A stretch of 7,000 nucleotides of DNA from Spirochaetaceae bacterium (GCA_016794765.1 JAEUJG010000353.1:1-7000), one strand, 5' to 3'. Shown: positions 1-6,663, numbered from the stretch's first letter. Notes: generated by a model not told the origin, from the letters alone. Made by a program: numbers and translations.

Positions 1-710
1 TGCGCTTCAGCCGCTCCCACTCCGGCCCCGGCGGCCGCGACGCCGGCCGCGGCGACCGTGGTCCCCGGCGGGACGGCGGCCGCGATTCCGGCAGGGGCCG
101 CGACGGCGCCTACGCCGGCCGCGACGGCCACCGCGGCGACCGCGGCCCGCGCCGCGAGGGTTCCCACGCCCCCGACCGCTCCCGCTCCGAGGACCGTTCC
201 CGCTCCGGCGAGCGCGTGCGCGCGCCGGGCAGGCCCGAGCGCGCCGGCGCGGACAGCGTCGGCAACGGCGCGAACGACGCCAATCTCTACGCCCTCTCCG
301 CCGAGGAGCGCATGAAGCTCTACAAGGAGCGCTACGCCGGGGCCGAAGGCCAGTCCGGCGGCGCTCCCGCCGGCGACCGCCGCCCCCGCGGCGATGGCAA
401 CCGCCCCCGCCAGGGCGAGGGCCGCGGTCCCCAGGGCGGCCAGCGCGGTCCGCGCCGCGAAGGCGAGCGTTCCGGTCCCGCCGGCGGCAGGCCCGCGCCC
501 CGGCAGGGTGCCGGAGCCCCGCAGGGCGAGCGCCGCCACGCGCCGAACAGCACCCCCAAGGAGAAGGCCCGGAAGCCAGCCCCCCACGGCTCCGACCGCG
601 CCCCCCACTCAAGCGCCTCTCCCATCGCGGCCAAGCCCGCCGCGGCCAAAAAGCCCGGCCTCCTCGACAAGCTCAAGGGGCTTTTCGGCGGCAAGAAGCG
701 CGGGGAGTAA
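1..710 (+). CDS. C-terminal part of an Arg/Gly-rich, probably RNA-associated protein (5' end outside window)
   Basis: The frame starting at base 3 is open from the window edge to the TAA at 708-710, giving about 235 residues, so the true start lies upstream. Visible order: an RG-rich stretch (about residues 1-75) with the motif RGPRR(D/E)G, which appears a third time further on; a short helix-like block with NLYALSAEERMKLYKERY (about 95-115); a second RG/Pro-rich stretch; and a Lys-rich end, KPGLLDKLKGLFGGKKRGE. RG-rich tails of this kind occur on bacterial RNA-binding proteins such as DEAD-box helicases, where they add nonspecific RNA affinity. No catalytic domain is visible, so the parent family cannot be named. 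An ATG at 216 exists in frame, but it has no clear ribosome-binding site and the same composition continues upstream of it, so I treat it as internal. A strong terminator follows 52 bases after the stop. Confidence is high for the reading frame and low for function. Confidence 0.75.
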   Translation, partial: RFSRSHSGPGGRDAGRGDRGPRRDGGRDSGRGRDGAYAGRDGHRGDRGPRREGSHAPDRSRSEDRSRSGERVRAPGRPERAGADSVGNGANDANLYALSAEERMKLYKERYAGAEGQSGGAPAGDRRPRGDGNRPRQGEGRGPQGGQRGPRREGERSGPAGGRPAPRQGAGAPQGERRHAPNSTPKEKARKPAPHGSDRAPHSSASPIAAKPAAAKKPGLLDKLKGLFGGKKRGE

Positions 711-762
711 GCCGCGGAGTCTTACGGGCCCTTCCCGGCCCCGCGTCGATCGACGCACGACC

Positions 763-798
763 AAGGCCGCCCCGCGACAACGCGGGGCGGCCTTTTTT
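763..798 (+). terminator. Rho-independent terminator of the Arg/Gly-rich gene
   Basis: A perfect 14-bp stem (763-776 with 781-794) encloses the loop ACAA, and the 3' arm runs into six T residues (793-798). It lies 52 bases after the stop at 710, oriented for the plus strand. Read on the minus strand, the stem is followed by only two T residues, so it should be weaker as a terminator for the convergent gene ending at 824. Confidence 0.93.
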
Positions 799-823
799 GT
801 CGGCGCGCGGCCGGTGGGATCCG

Positions 824-1528
824 CTAGAACTTGAAGGAGCCGCCGAGCTTGAAGGCGACGCCTTCGAGCAGGGCCTTTGCGTTCGGCAGGGACAGGGTCT
901 CCAGCGAAGCTGCCGCGCCCGTGACGCGGTAGATCTCCCCTGAGAGGGGCGCCGGCTGTCGGATCGAGCGCCACTCGGCCCCGAGGACGACGGAAACCTG
1001 GGCTATGGTTATGCCGATCGCGCCGCCGGCGAGGTAGCCGTAGCCGATTTTCTTCCCGATACCAAGGCTTTTGATGGCCACGGTTTCTCCGGCGCCGGCC
1101 AGCCCGGCGGCAAGTTCCTGCCCCGAGGACTCGAGTCTGAAGGCGTAGGATCCCGCGGCCGCCGCGTGGGCCTGGATGAAAAAGCCGGCGCCGAGAGGGA
1201 GCTTGGCCTGGAGGCCCACGTAGGGCATGAGGATGTCGCCATGGAGGGCCGCCTTGCCGTTGTCCGTGAATGCGGCGTCCTCAAGGCGCCAACCGTCGGC
1301 GCCATGGTAGACAAAACCCATGGGGACGCTCAACGTCGAGCCGAGGCCGATGGAAGTGGAAAGCCCCTGCTCGAAGGCGATGGAACCCGAACCGTTCCGG
1401 ATCAAGGTTGAAGGAACAAAAACGGAAATCCCGGCTCCCGCCTCCTGTGCTGCGGCAGGCATGACGCACAAGCCGGCCAAGCCGGCCAAGCCGAGGGCCA
1501 AGCCCTTCATAAGGCGTGTTGTTTTCAT
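824..1528 (-). CDS. predicted outer-membrane beta-barrel protein (hypothetical)
   Basis: A 234-residue secreted protein. The N-terminus MKTTRLMKGLALGLAGLAGL has a positive n-region and a long hydrophobic core, with a likely signal peptidase I site after AAA (residues 25-27, before QEA). C21 is preceded by Leu, a poor lipobox, so a lipoprotein is less likely. The mature part has short alternating hydrophobic strands separated by Gly/Ser/Asn turns (for example STLIRNGSGSIAFEQG, STLSVPMGFVYHG, SGSYAFRLESSG-like segments) and ends in FKLGGSFKF. A terminal Phe with alternating hydrophobic residues is the usual signal for the BAM outer-membrane assembly machinery. I chose the ATG at 1528 because AAGGAG sits six bases upstream and the signal peptide starts there; the same frame is open further upstream, but only antisense to nothing recognisable and without a site. 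It resembles small barrel proteins I associate with spirochaetes, but no function is assigned. It is downstream of the MocR gene, 112 bp apart. Confidence 0.8.
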   Translation of the reverse strand: MKTTRLMKGLALGLAGLAGLCVMPAAAQEAGAGISVFVPSTLIRNGSGSIAFEQGLSTSIGLGSTLSVPMGFVYHGADGWRLEDAAFTDNGKAALHGDILMPYVGLQAKLPLGAGFFIQAHAAAAGSYAFRLESSGQELAAGLAGAGETVAIKSLGIGKKIGYGYLAGGAIGITIAQVSVVLGAEWRSIRQPAPLSGEIYRVTGAAASLETLSLPNAKALLEGVAFKLGGSFKF

Positions 1529-1534
1529 CGATCG

Positions 1535-1540
1535 CTCCTT
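1535..1540 (-). promoter_or_regulatory. Shine-Dalgarno site deciding the barrel-protein start
   Basis: AAGGAG on the minus strand ends six bases before the ATG at 1528. It fixes the start in favour of the upstream extension of the same frame. The MocR, MFS and receiver-PAS genes in this window lack such a site. Confidence 0.85.
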
Positions 1541-1579
1541 GTTCGCGGTCTTGTCCGTCGTGGGCCGTTCCACAAAACA

Positions 1580-1585
1580 AGTATA
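1580..1585 (-). promoter_or_regulatory. candidate -10 element for the barrel-protein gene
   Basis: The minus strand reads TATACT here (five of six bases match TATAAT), which would give a 5' leader of about 46 bases with the AAGGAG site near its end. The -35 position at 17-bp spacing reads ATGCAT, a poor match. A TTGTCC hexamer occurs only seven bases upstream of the -10, too close for a normal -35. Supported only by motif and position. Confidence 0.4.
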
Positions 1586-1640
1586 GGGCATGGGACAAGG
1601 CGATGCATTCTTTCCGCGGCCGGCGGGTCCTGAGCGCCGC

Positions 1641-3062
1641 CTAGGCGAGCTTGCCGACGAGGCGGCCGAGCCGCGCGAGGTCCTTGTGGAGGCGCTCGGA
1701 CCAGACGGCCGCGTTGAGGCGGATGTAGTCGCGGTGCTTGTGCGAGGGCGAGAAGATGTAGCCCGGCGCGATGGCGATGCGCGCGGCGATCGCCTCGCGA
1801 TAGAGCTCCAGGGAATCGATGCCCGAGGGCAGGCGCACCCAGAGGAGGTAGCCGCCCTCCGGCTCCGAGACGCGGGTGCCTTCGGGGAAATACTCCTCGA
1901 TCGCACGGGACATTTCCGCCGTCTTCCGCGCGTAGGCCTTCCGGATCTTGCGGAGGTGGAGGTCGTAGCCGCCCGATTCGAGGTAGCGCGCGATCGTGAG
2001 CTGGGGCAGGACGGAGGTGCCGGAGTTGATGGCTATCTTTAGCTTGAGCATGTCGGGAAAACGCCTGCCCGCGGCCACCCAGCCGATCCGGTAGCCCGGG
2101 GAAATGTCCTTGGAGAAGGAGGAGCAGAGGATGACCGAACCCTCCTCGTCGAAGGAGCGCGCCACCGGGGGCCGCCACTCGCCGAAATAGAGCTCTCCGT
2201 AGATGTCGTTCTCGATGAGGGGGATGCCCTTGGCGGCGAGCATCTCGACGAGGCGTTTTTTCGACGCGTCGGGCATGAGGCTGCCGAGGGGATTCGAGAA
2301 ATTCGGGATCGCGAAGACCGCCTTCACCGGATGGTTCTCGAGGGCGAACTCCAGGGCCTCGAGGGAGAGGCCGGTGCCGGGGTTGGAGGGGATCTCCAGG
2401 GCGCGGAGGCCCAGGGCTTCGAGGAGGAGAAGGAAGCCGAAGTAGGTCGGCGACTCGATGGCGACGAGGTCGCCGGGTTTGCAGAGGGTCTGGAGGACGA
2501 GGGCCATCGCCTCCGTGCAGCCGGCCGTGATGAGGACCTCGTCGGGACGCAGGGGACAGCCGGCGGCGAAGGCGCGTTGGGCGATCTGCACGCGGAGCTC
2601 CTCGCAGCCCTCGGGTTGGACCGAGGTGTCCACGGAGAAGCGGTCCTCCCGCGCCAGCTCGGCGAGGATGCGGTTGAGGCGCGAGGTCGGCAGGAGCTCC
2701 GGGTCCGGGGAGGCGGCGCCGAACTTGGCGACGTCGGGATCCTGGGTGTCGCGGAAGAGCTCGAGGGAGAGCTCGTCGATGCTTACGGAGGTCGGCGCCT
2801 CCCGCGCCGGCTCGGGATCGGGCTCGAGGTGCCGGGCGCGGGGCTTGGGCTTCACGTAATAGCCGGACTGCGGCCGCGCCTCGATGAGACCCTTCGTCTC
2901 GAGGAGACGGTAGGCCTGGATCACCGTGGAAAGGGAGAGGCCCCGGCTTTCGCTCGACTCGCGCAGGGCTGGGAGGCGGCTTCCCTCGGGGAAGGTGCCG
3001 GCGAGGATTTGGGCCTCGAGTTCGCGGGCAAAACGCTCGTAGAGCGGCAACTTGCTGTCCAT
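1641..3062 (-). CDS. MocR/GabR-type transcriptional regulator (GntR winged helix fused to class I aminotransferase domain)
   Basis: A 473-residue protein, normal length for the MocR subfamily. Residues 1-72 form a GntR winged helix: PLYERFARELEAQILAGTF, then GSRLPALRES, LSLSTVIQAYRLLETKGLIE and RPQSGYYV. A Pro/Arg/Glu-rich linker (about 73-100) leads to a fold-type-I aminotransferase domain. Visible cofactor and substrate residues are N257-P258 in NFSNPLG, D286 and Y288 in ENDIYGE (the Asp pairs with the pyridine nitrogen), the Schiff-base lysine K318 in SSFSKDISPG, and R448 in YIRLN (carboxylate binding). All key residues are intact, so it should bind pyridoxal phosphate. Family members use the aminotransferase domain to sense a ligand, often an amino acid or PLP itself, and control a neighbouring gene, commonly a divergent one. 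Here the divergent neighbour is the DUF2917-type gene. I chose the ATG at 3062: a TTG in the same frame at 3113 would add 17 hydrophobic residues not expected ahead of the winged helix. No ribosome-binding site precedes the ATG. The effector is unknown. Confidence 0.93.
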   Translation of the reverse strand: MDSKLPLYERFARELEAQILAGTFPEGSRLPALRESSESRGLSLSTVIQAYRLLETKGLIEARPQSGYYVKPKPRARHLEPDPEPAREAPTSVSIDELSLELFRDTQDPDVAKFGAASPDPELLPTSRLNRILAELAREDRFSVDTSVQPEGCEELRVQIAQRAFAAGCPLRPDEVLITAGCTEAMALVLQTLCKPGDLVAIESPTYFGFLLLLEALGLRALEIPSNPGTGLSLEALEFALENHPVKAVFAIPNFSNPLGSLMPDASKKRLVEMLAAKGIPLIENDIYGELYFGEWRPPVARSFDEEGSVILCSSFSKDISPGYRIGWVAAGRRFPDMLKLKIAINSGTSVLPQLTIARYLESGGYDLHLRKIRKAYARKTAEMSRAIEEYFPEGTRVSEPEGGYLLWVRLPSGIDSLELYREAIAARIAIAPGYIFSPSHKHRDYIRLNAAVWSERLHKDLARLGRLVGKLA

Positions 3063-3101
3063 AGGACTCAAATTGTTATGGATCGTGACAAAAAACACAA
3101 G

Positions 3102-3182
3102 ACAGTCAAGCAAACTGTATACTAGAAAACAGTACAGTTATCTCTATTTTGCACCAGTACACCTAAGATTTACCCTTACTGT
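3102..3182. promoter_or_regulatory. cluster of ACTGT/ACAGT half-sites, candidate MocR operator
   Basis: Five copies of the pentamer or its complement lie in 81 bp: ACAGT 3102-3106, ACTGT 3114-3118, ACAGT 3129-3133, ACAGT 3134-3138 and ACTGT 3178-3182. AACTGTA (3113-3119) and TACAGTT (3133-3139) form a perfect 7-bp inverted repeat. A related CTGTTTT is directly repeated at 3210-3216 and 3225-3231 with its complement at 3126-3132. MocR proteins usually bind paired half-sites between divergent genes; assigning these to this regulator is inference. Confidence 0.45.
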
Positions 3183-3277
3183 TATGTATATAAAATCGTA
3201 TTTCTGGCTCTGTTTTGAATTGATCTGTTTTCATATATTGGTATTCAGGTAAGCAAAACGCCAATGACCGTCAATCC

Positions 3278-3286
3278 AAGGAGGAG
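3278..3286 (+). promoter_or_regulatory. strong Shine-Dalgarno site of the DUF2917-type gene
   Basis: AAGGAGGAG lies just upstream of the ATG at 3290, with the AAGGAGG core ending five bases before it. It fixes this start and suggests efficient translation. Confidence 0.88.
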
Positions 3287-3289
3287 CCT

Positions 3290-3550
3290 ATGAACAAGGC
3301 CGTCATCAATATCATGGAAGCCGTCAGCCCGATCGATCCCAGCGCCGCCGGCGCCACGAGGATCGCCAAGGGCCAGACCCTCAAGCTGGCCGTCCGCGGC
3401 GAGTCGACCCTCGCCTGCGTCGCCGGGCAGCTCTGGGTCACGAAGCGCGGCGAACGCGCCGACTACATCCTCGGCGCCGGCGAGAGCCTCGCGATCGCCG
3501 AACCCCTCGTCGTCACCGCCCTCAGCGCCGGCGCCTTCAGCCTCGCCTAG
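3290..3550 (+). CDS. DUF2917-type small protein
   Basis: An 86-residue protein with no signal peptide or membrane segment. The recognisable block is GQTLKLAVRGESTLACVAGQLWVTKRGERADYILGAGESLAI (about residues 28-70, cited here in its short motifs GQLWVT, RADYILGAGESL). This is the DUF2917 pattern: a beta-rich, cupin-like core in which a G-x-LW-VT strand is followed by a D-x-x-L-GAGE turn. The biochemical role of the family is unknown to me. It starts 227 bp from the divergent MocR gene, which makes it the most likely target of that regulator. Its last 14 bases overlap the end of the convergent SRPBCC gene, and no terminator lies between them. Strong ribosome-binding site; family call fairly confident, function not assigned. 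Confidence 0.8.
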   Translation: MNKAVINIMEAVSPIDPSAAGATRIAKGQTLKLAVRGESTLACVAGQLWVTKRGERADYILGAGESLAIAEPLVVTALSAGAFSLA

Positions 3551-3950
3551 GCTTCCCCGGACTCCCGAAGTACTTCTTCATGGGCTCGAAGTAATAATCG
3601 AGCCACCCTTGGCGGTAGTCCTCGCCTTGGCCCGCGGGAATCTCCGTATGGCGTAGGCTGAGGAGCGTCCCGCTCCCCGACGCCTCAAAACGCAGTTCAA
3701 GGCGCGAGTCCGGGGCACCCGCCGGGAAGTCAGTTGTCCTCCATGCTTGGACGATGCGGGCGCCTGGTTCGAGCTCCAGCGTCCTTCCTGAAATGTAGCC
3801 TTCCCCGGCGCTGAAAGCGCCGCCGACTTCCGGCTCGACCGAGGCCGGAGAGCCCGTGAAGGCCCCGTGCTTTTCCCCGTCGAGCCAGGCCTCGTAGAGC
3901 GCCTTCGGTTCGACGGGCAAGGTCGTCGACAATTGCAGGCTTTCGCTCAT
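3537..3950 (-). CDS. AHSA1/SRPBCC-fold protein (activator of Hsp90 ATPase homologue 1-like)
   Basis: A 137-residue cytoplasmic protein of the usual length for the family. Order of features: LPVEPKALYEAWLDGEKHGAF (N-terminal strand and helix; motif spans about residues 10-31), VGGAFSAGEGYISGRTLEL (about 42-60), IVQAWRTTDFP, and the C-terminal helix with GWLDYYFEPMKKYF, whose Gly-Trp and Tyr pattern is typical. The fold makes a hydrophobic cavity for small ligands; bacterial members mostly have no known substrate. I chose the ATG at 3950, where homology begins; the frame continues to 4019 with an Arg-rich extension that does not fit the family. The site upstream is weak (GGGGG five bases before the ATG). 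It lies 135 bp after the MFS gene on the same strand with no clear terminator, so it may be co-transcribed. Its 3' end overlaps the convergent DUF2917-type gene by 14 bases. Confidence 0.87.
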   Translation of the reverse strand: MSESLQLSTTLPVEPKALYEAWLDGEKHGAFTGSPASVEPEVGGAFSAGEGYISGRTLELEPGARIVQAWRTTDFPAGAPDSRLELRFEASGSGTLLSLRHTEIPAGQGEDYRQGWLDYYFEPMKKYFGSPGKPRRG

Positions 3951-4085
3951 GGTGCCCCCATGCCTCAAGTCCAAGGCTTTCCTTCGGTTCCGCGCAAAGC
4001 CCGGGGCGCCGCGCCGCAAGCCGGCCCGACCCGCGCTCCGCCGTGGCGCGGCCCGCGCGGAGTCGCGCCGCGGCCGTCGCGCCGC

Positions 4086-5345
4086 CTAGGTCGCCGGGGC
4101 TATCCGCCGGTCCCAGCGGTCAACGCCGAGAGCGGCCAGGGCCCAACAGCCGCAGAGGGCGGCCGTGGCGAGCCAGAGGACCGGCATGCCTGCTCCGTTC
4201 GCGACGGGCCCCGCGACGAGGGGGCCGACCGTCCAGCCGGCGGAGTAGAACACGCCCATGAAGGACTGGAAGGAGGCCCGCCAGTTCGCGGGCGAGTGTT
4301 TGGCCAGGAAGACGCCCATGTTGATGGAGGAGACGATCTCTCCGATGGTCCAGACCGCGGTGGAGACGGCGAAGCCGGCCTTGCCGAGGGGCAGGGCGAG
4401 CATGCCGAAGCCGACGACGTAGAAGGCTCCCGAATAGGCCATGCAGGCGAGGGGCGTCCGGGAGCGGAGGAGCCGCGCCAGGGGTATGGACAGGACGATG
4501 ACGATGAGCGCGTTGAGCGACATGAGGTAGCCCATGAAACGCGGGCCGCCCTCTCCCAGGGCCTCCGAGATCCGCAAGGGGAGGCCGAAGCCGGTCTGGC
4601 AGTACGTCAGGCTGGAGAGGAAGGCGAGGCCCGCGAAGGCGAGGAGGATGGGGCGCGCGACGAAGGCCGCGACGGCGCCGCGCTCGTCGTGCCTTTCGAG
4701 CGAGGTCTCCGCCCTGGCCGCAGCCGGCATCCGCACGCCGCGGGCGATGAGGAGGACGGAGAGGAAGGTGCTGATCGCGTCGCCGCGGAAGAGCCAGGCC
4801 AGGCTGTGGTCGAAGAGGAAGGCCGCGACGAGGGGGCCCGTCGCAACGCCGACGTTGATCGACCAGTACTGGAGGCCGAAGACCTCCTTCCGCTTGCCGG
4901 CCGGCGCGAGGTCGGTGAGCACCGCGCCGATGAGGGGCCGGGCGCCGCCGCGGAAGAGGCTGCCCGCGACGATGAGCCAGGGCGCCCAGGCGTGGGCGAA
5001 GAGGAAGCTCATCGCGAGGTTGACGAGCCCGGCCGCCCCCTGGCAGATGAGGAGGGCGCGCTTGCGCCCGACCGCGTCGGCGATGCGTCCGGACAGGAGG
5101 GAGCCCGCCATGGAAGCGGCGAAGACCATGGAGACCGTGGCGCCGGTCCGCGCCGGATCGAGGCCGAGAACTCGCGAGAGGTAGAGCGCCAGGAAGGCCC
5201 CGACGAAGTCGCCGAAGCGGTTGATCATGGTCGCGAAGAACATCGACCAGAGCGAAGGGCCGAGTCCCTTGTAGGGCGCGACCAGGCGGGAAAGGGGAGA
5301 GGCCCCGGCCGCCCCCGCGGACGAACCCGAGTCGGTTGTTTGCAT
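4086..5345 (-). CDS. MFS transporter, probable multidrug-efflux type
   Basis: A 419-residue inner-membrane protein with about 12 hydrophobic segments, of normal length for a major facilitator. The family signature loop between the second and third segments is seen as GRIADAVGRKRALL (residues 86-99), with the conserved D90, G93, R94 and R96. The next loop has FRGGARPLIGAVLTDL (131-146), followed by QYWSINVGVATGPLVAA (159-175), a typical fourth-to-fifth segment pattern of proton-coupled exporters of the drug-efflux group. The central cytoplasmic loop is at about 203-228. Substrate cannot be read from sequence. The ATG at 5345 has no ribosome-binding site, but a -10-like TAGAAT ends six bases before it, suggesting a leaderless message. 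It is divergent from the receiver-PAS gene with 76 bp between the two starts. The SRPBCC gene follows on the same strand. Confidence 0.9.
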   Translation of the reverse strand: MQTTDSGSSAGAAGASPLSRLVAPYKGLGPSLWSMFFATMINRFGDFVGAFLALYLSRVLGLDPARTGATVSMVFAASMAGSLLSGRIADAVGRKRALLICQGAAGLVNLAMSFLFAHAWAPWLIVAGSLFRGGARPLIGAVLTDLAPAGKRKEVFGLQYWSINVGVATGPLVAAFLFDHSLAWLFRGDAISTFLSVLLIARGVRMPAAARAETSLERHDERGAVAAFVARPILLAFAGLAFLSSLTYCQTGFGLPLRISEALGEGGPRFMGYLMSLNALIVIVLSIPLARLLRSRTPLACMAYSGAFYVVGFGMLALPLGKAGFAVSTAVWTIGEIVSSINMGVFLAKHSPANWRASFQSFMGVFYSAGWTVGPLVAGPVANGAGMPVLWLATAALCGCWALAALGVDRWDRRIAPAT

Positions 5346-5351
5346 GGCCGG

Positions 5352-5357
5352 ATTCTA
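5352..5357 (-). promoter_or_regulatory. candidate -10 element of the MFS gene, leaderless placement
   Basis: The minus strand reads TAGAAT (five of six matches to TATAAT). Its last base lies six bases before the ATG, so the expected transcription start coincides with the A at 5345. No good -35 is seen at 16-18 bp (TTCCCG at 18 bp is the best). No Shine-Dalgarno sequence is present. Confidence 0.5.
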
Positions 5358-5386
5358 GCCGAAACCCGCCGCTGGCGGGAAGCGCC

Positions 5387-5415
5387 TTGTCCGCGTCGGG
5401 GACCCGGCCTATACT
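5387..5415 (+). promoter_or_regulatory. promoter of the receiver-PAS gene, leaderless placement
   Basis: TTGTCC (5387-5392) and TATACT (5410-5415) are separated by exactly 17 bp, matching four and five of the six consensus bases. With the -10 ending at 5415 the predicted start is 5422, the A of the ATG. No ribosome-binding site lies upstream of either the ATG at 5422 or the next one at 5440. Confidence 0.68.
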
Positions 5416-5421
5416 GGCGGA

Positions 5422-6663
5422 ATGCGCTTCGAGCCCAGGATGGAAAACCGCCGCGCGACCGCCGCCCCTTCGGCCATCCTCCTCGTGGAGGACGAGGCGA
5501 TCATCGCCCTGGCGGAATCGCGCATCCTTTCCCGTCGGGGCTATTCGGTGCTCGTGGCCGCTTCGGGCGAAAAGGCCGTCGAACTGGTCCGCGGCGGGGC
5601 GCCGGTCGACCTCGTCCTCATGGACATAGACCTGGGCGGCGGCATGGACGGCACCGAGGCGGCCCGCCACATCCTCGGGCTCCGCGACCTCCCCCTCGTG
5701 TTCCTCTCCTCGCACACGGAATCCGAGATCGTCGAGAAGACCGAAGGCATCACCTCCTACGGCTACATCGTCAAGAACTCCGGCGAGACGGTCCTCCTCG
5801 CCTCCATCAAGATGGCGTTCCGCCTCTTCGCCGCGCGATCGGAGCTCCGCGACCGCGAGGAGCATTACCGCTCCCTGTTCGAGAACGCCGTGGGCCCGGT
5901 CTGGATCGAGGATTTTTCCGCCTTCAAGCGCCGCGTCGGGGAGCTCCGCGACGCGGGTCTGGGCGATTTCCGCGCCTGGCTGGCGGCGAATCCCACCGAG
6001 CTGTTCGAGTTGGCCGAGTTGGTCAGGATCGTCGACATCAACGAGGCCGGCCGGGTCTCCCTCGGGCTCGCCGCCGACGAGCCTTGGCCCCGGACCCTGC
6101 GCTCCTTCCTCGGGCCCGAAGCCAGAAGCTTCCTCGGCGAGGAGTTCTGCGTCCTGGCGGAAGGCGGAACGACCTTCGAGACCGAGGTTCGCATCGAGCA
6201 GCCTGGCGCCGATCCGGGCGTCCTTTTCCTCAGCCTCAAGGTCATTCCCGGCTACGAAAAGGACCTGTCGCGGGTCCATGTCCTCCTCCACGACCTGAGC
6301 GCGGTCCGGCGGACCGAGCTGGCCTTGAAACGGAGCGAGAGCCGGAACGCCGCCCTGCTCGAGGCGATTCCGGACCTAATGTTCGCCTTCTCCAAGGAAG
6401 GGGTCATAATCGACTGCCGGACCCCCGACCCCGCCCTTCTCCTCGCGCCTCCGGCGGAGCTCGTGGGCAAGCATCTATCCAGCATCCTGCCCGCCGACAT
6501 CGCCGAGCTCACCCTCCGGAAGCTTGCTTCCGTGCTGGGGAGCGGCCGGCCGGAGATCTACGACTATCGGCTCGAACTTGACCGGCGGCGCCGTTTCGAA
6601 AGCCGCCTTGTCCCGATGGGCGCCGACGCCTGTCTCGCGATCGTGCGGGAAATCGAGGATTGA
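5422..6663 (+). CDS. receiver-PAS-PAS signalling protein without a visible output domain
   Basis: A 413-residue cytoplasmic protein. Residues 18-132 form a response-regulator receiver domain: acidic pocket E23-D24 (LVEDE), phosphoacceptor D68 (LMDIDL), hydroxyl residue S96 (VFLSSHT) and conserved K118 (YIVKNS, with Asn replacing the usual Pro). The block SYGYIVKNSGETVLLASIKMAF (112-133 region) is typical of spirochaete receiver-PAS proteins as I know them. Residues about 145-298 are a first PAS domain with an inserted helical section (DFSAFKRRVGELRDAG, FRAWLAANP, VRIVDINEAG); about 302-411 are a second (LLEAIPDLMFAFSKEGVI to ACLAIVREIED). Relatives usually continue through a coiled coil into a histidine kinase; here the protein stops at the last PAS strand. 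It may pass phosphorylation to a partner, or be a truncated remnant. The start at 5422 agrees with the promoter; M7 at 5440 is an alternative. It is divergent from the MFS gene, so control of efflux is possible but unproven. The stop codon overlaps the first arm of the palindromic element. Confidence 0.88.
   Translation: MRFEPRMENRRATAAPSAILLVEDEAIIALAESRILSRRGYSVLVAASGEKAVELVRGGAPVDLVLMDIDLGGGMDGTEAARHILGLRDLPLVFLSSHTESEIVEKTEGITSYGYIVKNSGETVLLASIKMAFRLFAARSELRDREEHYRSLFENAVGPVWIEDFSAFKRRVGELRDAGLGDFRAWLAANPTELFELAELVRIVDINEAGRVSLGLAADEPWPRTLRSFLGPEARSFLGEEFCVLAEGGTTFETEVRIEQPGADPGVLFLSLKVIPGYEKDLSRVHVLLHDLSAVRRTELALKRSESRNAALLEAIPDLMFAFSKEGVIIDCRTPDPALLLAPPAELVGKHLSSILPADIAELTLRKLASVLGSGRPEIYDYRLELDRRRRFESRLVPMGADACLAIVREIED

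Larger units (their letters stand above)
3063..3289. promoter_or_regulatory. AT-rich divergent control region between the MocR and DUF2917-type genes
   Basis: A 227-bp gap; bases 3121-3240 contain 37 G or C of 120 (31%), in sharp contrast to the GC-rich genes on both sides. For the MocR gene, a weak minus-strand promoter TTGTGT (3100-3095), 17 bp, AACAAT (3077-3072) would start transcription about four bases before the ATG. For the plus-strand gene, TTTACC (3169-3174), 16 bp, TAAAAT (3191-3196) is the best pair I see, with TATATT (3234-3239) as an alternative -10. The region also holds the ACTGT half-site cluster listed separately. Promoter assignments are tentative. Confidence 0.55.

Noticed and set aside
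1529..1906. Upstream extension of the barrel-protein frame
   Set aside because: It overlaps the MocR gene out of frame and places the signal peptide internally; the AAGGAG site supports the start at 1528.
3063..3113. TTG start extending the MocR protein by 17 residues
   Set aside because: The added residues are hydrophobic and precede the normal start of the GntR winged helix; they also run through the likely promoter.
3951..4085. Terminator between the MFS and SRPBCC genes
   Set aside because: GC-rich imperfect inverted repeats are present, but none is followed by a T tract on the minus strand.
4120..6291. Long minus-strand open frame (723 codons)
   Set aside because: Antisense to the receiver-PAS gene and out of frame with the MFS gene; no recognisable domain.
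3867..6581. Very long plus-strand open frame (904 codons)
   Set aside because: It runs antisense to the MFS gene and out of frame with the receiver-PAS gene; its translation is low-complexity Arg/Gly/Glu/Pro, the usual product of GC-rich shadow frames.
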